From Psychrobacter sp. FDAARGOS_221 (GTDB taxonomy: Bacteria; Pseudomonadota; Gammaproteobacteria; Pseudomonadales; Moraxellaceae): 64,000 bases of DNA. The notes beneath the pieces are model-generated. The model was given only the letters and a program-made list of their open reading frames with translations, made no database searches and was not told the origin of the DNA. Location of the stretch: NCBI RefSeq assembly GCF_002313155.2, contig NZ_NWFK02000001.1:2294001-2358000 (forward strand), in the 5' to 3' direction. This document shows positions 61,214 through 64,000 of this stretch, piece after piece; position 1 is the first letter of the stretch, and every line of letters begins with the position of its first letter. The position numbers and the translations under genes were made by a program.

Positions 61214-61320
61214 CCGACGTCAGGATACCACTTCAATCGAGGCTAAACCGCATCTTCAATTCACATTCAATACACAAATCCCGCTAACCGTTATTTGAAT
61301 CTCCTAATCCCTCTTTGAAT

Positions 61321-61422
61321 CCCCTTTTGAAAAAGGGGGACTTTGGATGGTACAAGATTTTAGCTACGCGGGTTGGCTGTGGCTTTATATGACGTTACTC
61401 CCTTCCTTTTTAAAAGGAAGGG
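61321..61422. repeat. Two palindromes flanking a spacer
   Basis: CCCCTTTT-GA-AAAAGGGG (61321-61338) and CCCTTCCTTTT-T-AAAAGGAAGGG (61400-61422). Both are A/T-cored palindromes of the type found in repeated intergenic elements. They also lie at the 3' side of the DUF4184 gene and could end its transcript. Confidence 0.65.
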
Positions 61423-61488
61423 CTGGGGATGGATTTGCTAATAGCTATTAACGCGTTTCAGGGAATGGATTAACTAACTTCAATAGTC

Positions 61489-62238
61489 TCAATTTTTGAG
61501 CCAATCACTTAACACCCGATAGCCACAAACCAAAGTCAGTGCAAACAAGGTTGCACCAATGGCACTGACGATGATATTGCCATAGGCATGCCAACTTAAA
61601 CCATAATAAGCACGTACGCCGAAGATACACAGCGAAATCAGAGCCATGCTTAGCCAAAAGCGCATGCTGGGCGGGTGATAGCGAATCGGATGTACCGGCA
61701 GTCGCAAAAAATAAACCGCTATTACCCCTGCGCCAATCACAGTGCTGGCGTGCTGCAATACCTTGTAGATGCCAATGGCGCTGTCATTAACGGGCAGATA
61801 AAACAAAGCTCTGTCCAGTGCTAATTGCTGCGTAAAAAAGGCATGTCGATGGGTAAATGCATCCCACAATAAGTGCGAATAAGCGCCGATGATGATCGAC
61901 AAGCCTACCATTAGCCAATGCCGTTTAAAATACGGCCACCAATCAAACTGTCTCAGTGTAACCAGACGCGCTTGCACCCAATAAGGGCTATTGTCAATCA
62001 GCGGACCTTTAATCAGCAGCTGAAATAGTAAACACAGTATTAATCCCAACGGCAAACAAAACCACAAGACGCCCAAAACAGTGTGCCCATACACACTTTG
62101 GATTTTCATGGTCAGAAAGTATTCAAAATCTGGGGTTAAGCTACCAACAATTAGTCCCGTCAGTGACAGTGGATAACCAAATAGTTTGGTTTTACGCAAC
62201 GGCAGTACAATGGCTGGGTGTGAAAAGGTGAAAGGCAT
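61489..62238 (-). CDS. DUF4184 integral membrane protein
   Basis: 249 residues. Begins MPFTFSHPAIVLPLR, the signature of DUF4184, and has an acidic/histidine motif SLTPDFEYF and HLLWDAFTHRHAFF; these His/Asp residues may bind metal as in related membrane hydrolases. About six hydrophobic segments. Function unknown. No SD is evident before the ATG. Single gene. Confidence 0.85.
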   Translation of the reverse strand: MPFTFSHPAIVLPLRKTKLFGYPLSLTGLIVGSLTPDFEYFLTMKIQSVYGHTVLGVLWFCLPLGLILCLLFQLLIKGPLIDNSPYWVQARLVTLRQFDWWPYFKRHWLMVGLSIIIGAYSHLLWDAFTHRHAFFTQQLALDRALFYLPVNDSAIGIYKVLQHASTVIGAGVIAVYFLRLPVHPIRYHPPSMRFWLSMALISLCIFGVRAYYGLSWHAYGNIIVSAIGATLFALTLVCGYRVLSDWLKN

Positions 62239-62598
62239 AAGATAATAGGTGTGCTGTCAGTTATAGAGTCTTGATATAGGGATAGGAGAGCATCATAGCA
62301 ATACAAAGTGCTGATGAGTGTGGAAGTAATGTGCAGTTTTGATGGAACTAATAAATAGCAAAGATTGGTCAGCCAATACCACCACCATGACTAAAACTGG
62401 ATTAAAGTTGCTTTTTTGCCCAGTTTCGACATAAAGTAATGGGTCAGAAAAAAAAGATAGGATTAGCCGTTGAACTTCAGCCATTAAATATTGGCCATTG
62501 AATATCAGCTATTGAATTAAAGGCGCTTCATCTCCAATACGTTGACAATGATTGGCAGCGTCAAAACTTTCACCAGGTGACCAAGAGTAATAAAAGAT
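62239..62598. other. Divergent intergenic region
   Basis: 360 nt between the DUF4184 gene and 62599. A 63-codon minus-strand frame (62293-62484) has no SD or recognisable features and is not called. No clear promoter. Confidence 0.4.
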
Positions 62599-62973
62599 AT
62601 GTTTAATAAGGCAGTTACATTTTTCTTAACCTTACTGATATCCAGCTCAGTTTATGCGTCATGGCAGTTTGAAAGCGTGAGCCTCAATTACTTTTGGTTG
62701 GTGATTGTGCCATTTTTCTTTGTTCACCTGATTACCACTGTGGTGTTATATTTCAAAGGTGAGTATCGATCAGAAAAGGTAGCCTACACTCACTTTTTTA
62801 TTGCGTTGCTGTTCCCGTTTCTGGGCATCGTGTTTTTATTGTATGAGTTGTTTTTGGACTTTGAAGGCAATCGACCACTGCTCGGTGATTATATCTTTGG
62901 ATTGGTCGTCTATGGCTTTTTGGAGTTAATCGCTGCGCTGCCGTATGTCATTCACCGTACCCATTCAGACTAG
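62599..62973 (+). CDS. Small membrane protein of unknown function
   Basis: 124 residues. An N-terminal hydrophobic segment ending VYASWQ may be a cleaved signal or a first helix; three further hydrophobic stretches follow (YFWLVIVPFFFVHLITTVVLY, FFIALLFPFLGIVFLLYELF, YIFGLVVYGFLELIAALPYV). I do not recognise a family. No good SD precedes ATG 62599, which lowers confidence, but composition and hydrophobic periodicity look real. Confidence 0.6.
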   Translation: MFNKAVTFFLTLLISSSVYASWQFESVSLNYFWLVIVPFFFVHLITTVVLYFKGEYRSEKVAYTHFFIALLFPFLGIVFLLYELFLDFEGNRPLLGDYIFGLVVYGFLELIAALPYVIHRTHSD

Positions 62974-63046
62974 TAGCAGCTTTCAGGCTAGAGTCGTTAA
63001 GCTAAAGCCGTTAAGAGAGGTTATGCGGTAGGTTGTGTTGGATATA

Positions 63047-63082
63047 TAGACCATCAGCCCACAGAACGTCGGTGATGGTCTA
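63047..63082. terminator. Hairpin after the ferredoxin gene
   Basis: TAGACCATCA and TGATGGTCTA pair perfectly around a 16-nt loop, just 4 nt after the minus-strand ferredoxin stop and about 75 nt after the plus-strand membrane protein. No T-run. Confidence 0.5.
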
Positions 63083-63086
63083 GCAG

Positions 63087-63975
<889 letters not shown>

Positions 63976-64000
63976 CTAGGGCTGATTCAGGGTATTTGTT

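Larger units (their letters stand above)
60953..61488. other. Repeat-bearing region between ygiQ and the DUF4184 gene
   Basis: 536 nt. Carries an 80-nt imperfect inverted repeat (61134-61213) and two GC-box palindromes (61321-61339 and 61400-61422). A plus-strand 65-codon reading frame through the first is rejected as chance. Confidence 0.6.

Noticed and set aside
61090..61287. 65-codon plus-strand frame
   Set aside because: Most of it is the two arms of the 80-nt inverted repeat; no SD.
62293..62484. 63-codon minus-strand frame
   Set aside because: No SD, no recognised features, lies between two divergent genes where promoters are expected.

Overview
The window looks like a chromosomal segment of a gammaproteobacterium of the Moraxellaceae, most probably Psychrobacter. 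This is inferred from gene content and style rather than from a database match: AT-leaning intergenic DNA, an E. coli-like tRNA(Thr-Tyr-Gly-Thr)-tuf / tRNA-Trp-secE-nusG-rplKAJL-rpoBC block, a Moraxellaceae-type minor pilin cluster, PRC-barrel/DUF2382 stress proteins, and leucine CTA codons dominating the highly expressed genes. No rRNA, phage, transposase or CRISPR array was seen.

Layout. 1-4519 (minus strand): the 5' part of a MipA/OmpV-type outer-membrane protein, DNA polymerase I and an Ohr peroxidase. 5081-8717: release factor 3 and a tail-anchored protein with three FHA repeats. 8784-24887: the translation/transcription superoperon region, with six tRNA-to-rpoC units broken up by several promoters and terminators, including a ribosomal-protein L10 leader and an unusual 820-bp rplL-rpoB gap. 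25164-27316: three small poorly known genes. 27666-30835: a McrB/McrC-type (type IV restriction) pair, the only clear defence locus. 30933-31380: a tRNA-Pro-Arg-His cluster. 31635-38522: an unknown protein, DsbD, a DUF3465 lipoprotein, outer-membrane phospholipase A and ComF. 38840-43213: six type IV prepilin-like genes without a pilY1. 43354-47016 (minus): FdxA and MutS. 47355-50636: SecA and a small lipoprotein. 50840-60952 (minus): two DUF2382 proteins, a thiolase, homoserine dehydrogenase, a DsbC-like lipoprotein, an MliC-like lipoprotein and YgiQ. 61489-63852: a DUF4184 membrane protein, a small membrane protein, a YfhL-type ferredoxin and CoaD.

How genes work together. DsbD (32938) and the DsbC-like protein (57012) form the reducing/isomerising arm of periplasmic disulfide chemistry. 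The pilin cluster would prime type IV pilus assembly, and ComF next to it fits natural competence. The McrBC pair would restrict modified DNA.

Most interesting signals: a pair of 107-bp elements with inverted ends (3724-3830, 27357-27463), each just upstream of a minus-strand gene and in the same orientation; a perfect intrinsic terminator inside the comF reading frame (37877-37911); a promoter, a 12-codon ORF and a terminator stacked stop-to-stem upstream of rpoBC (15704-15919); an 18-bp tandem duplication of a Shine-Dalgarno plus start codon (42747-42782); and an FHA protein in which only the third of three FHA repeats keeps the phosphothreonine-binding residues.
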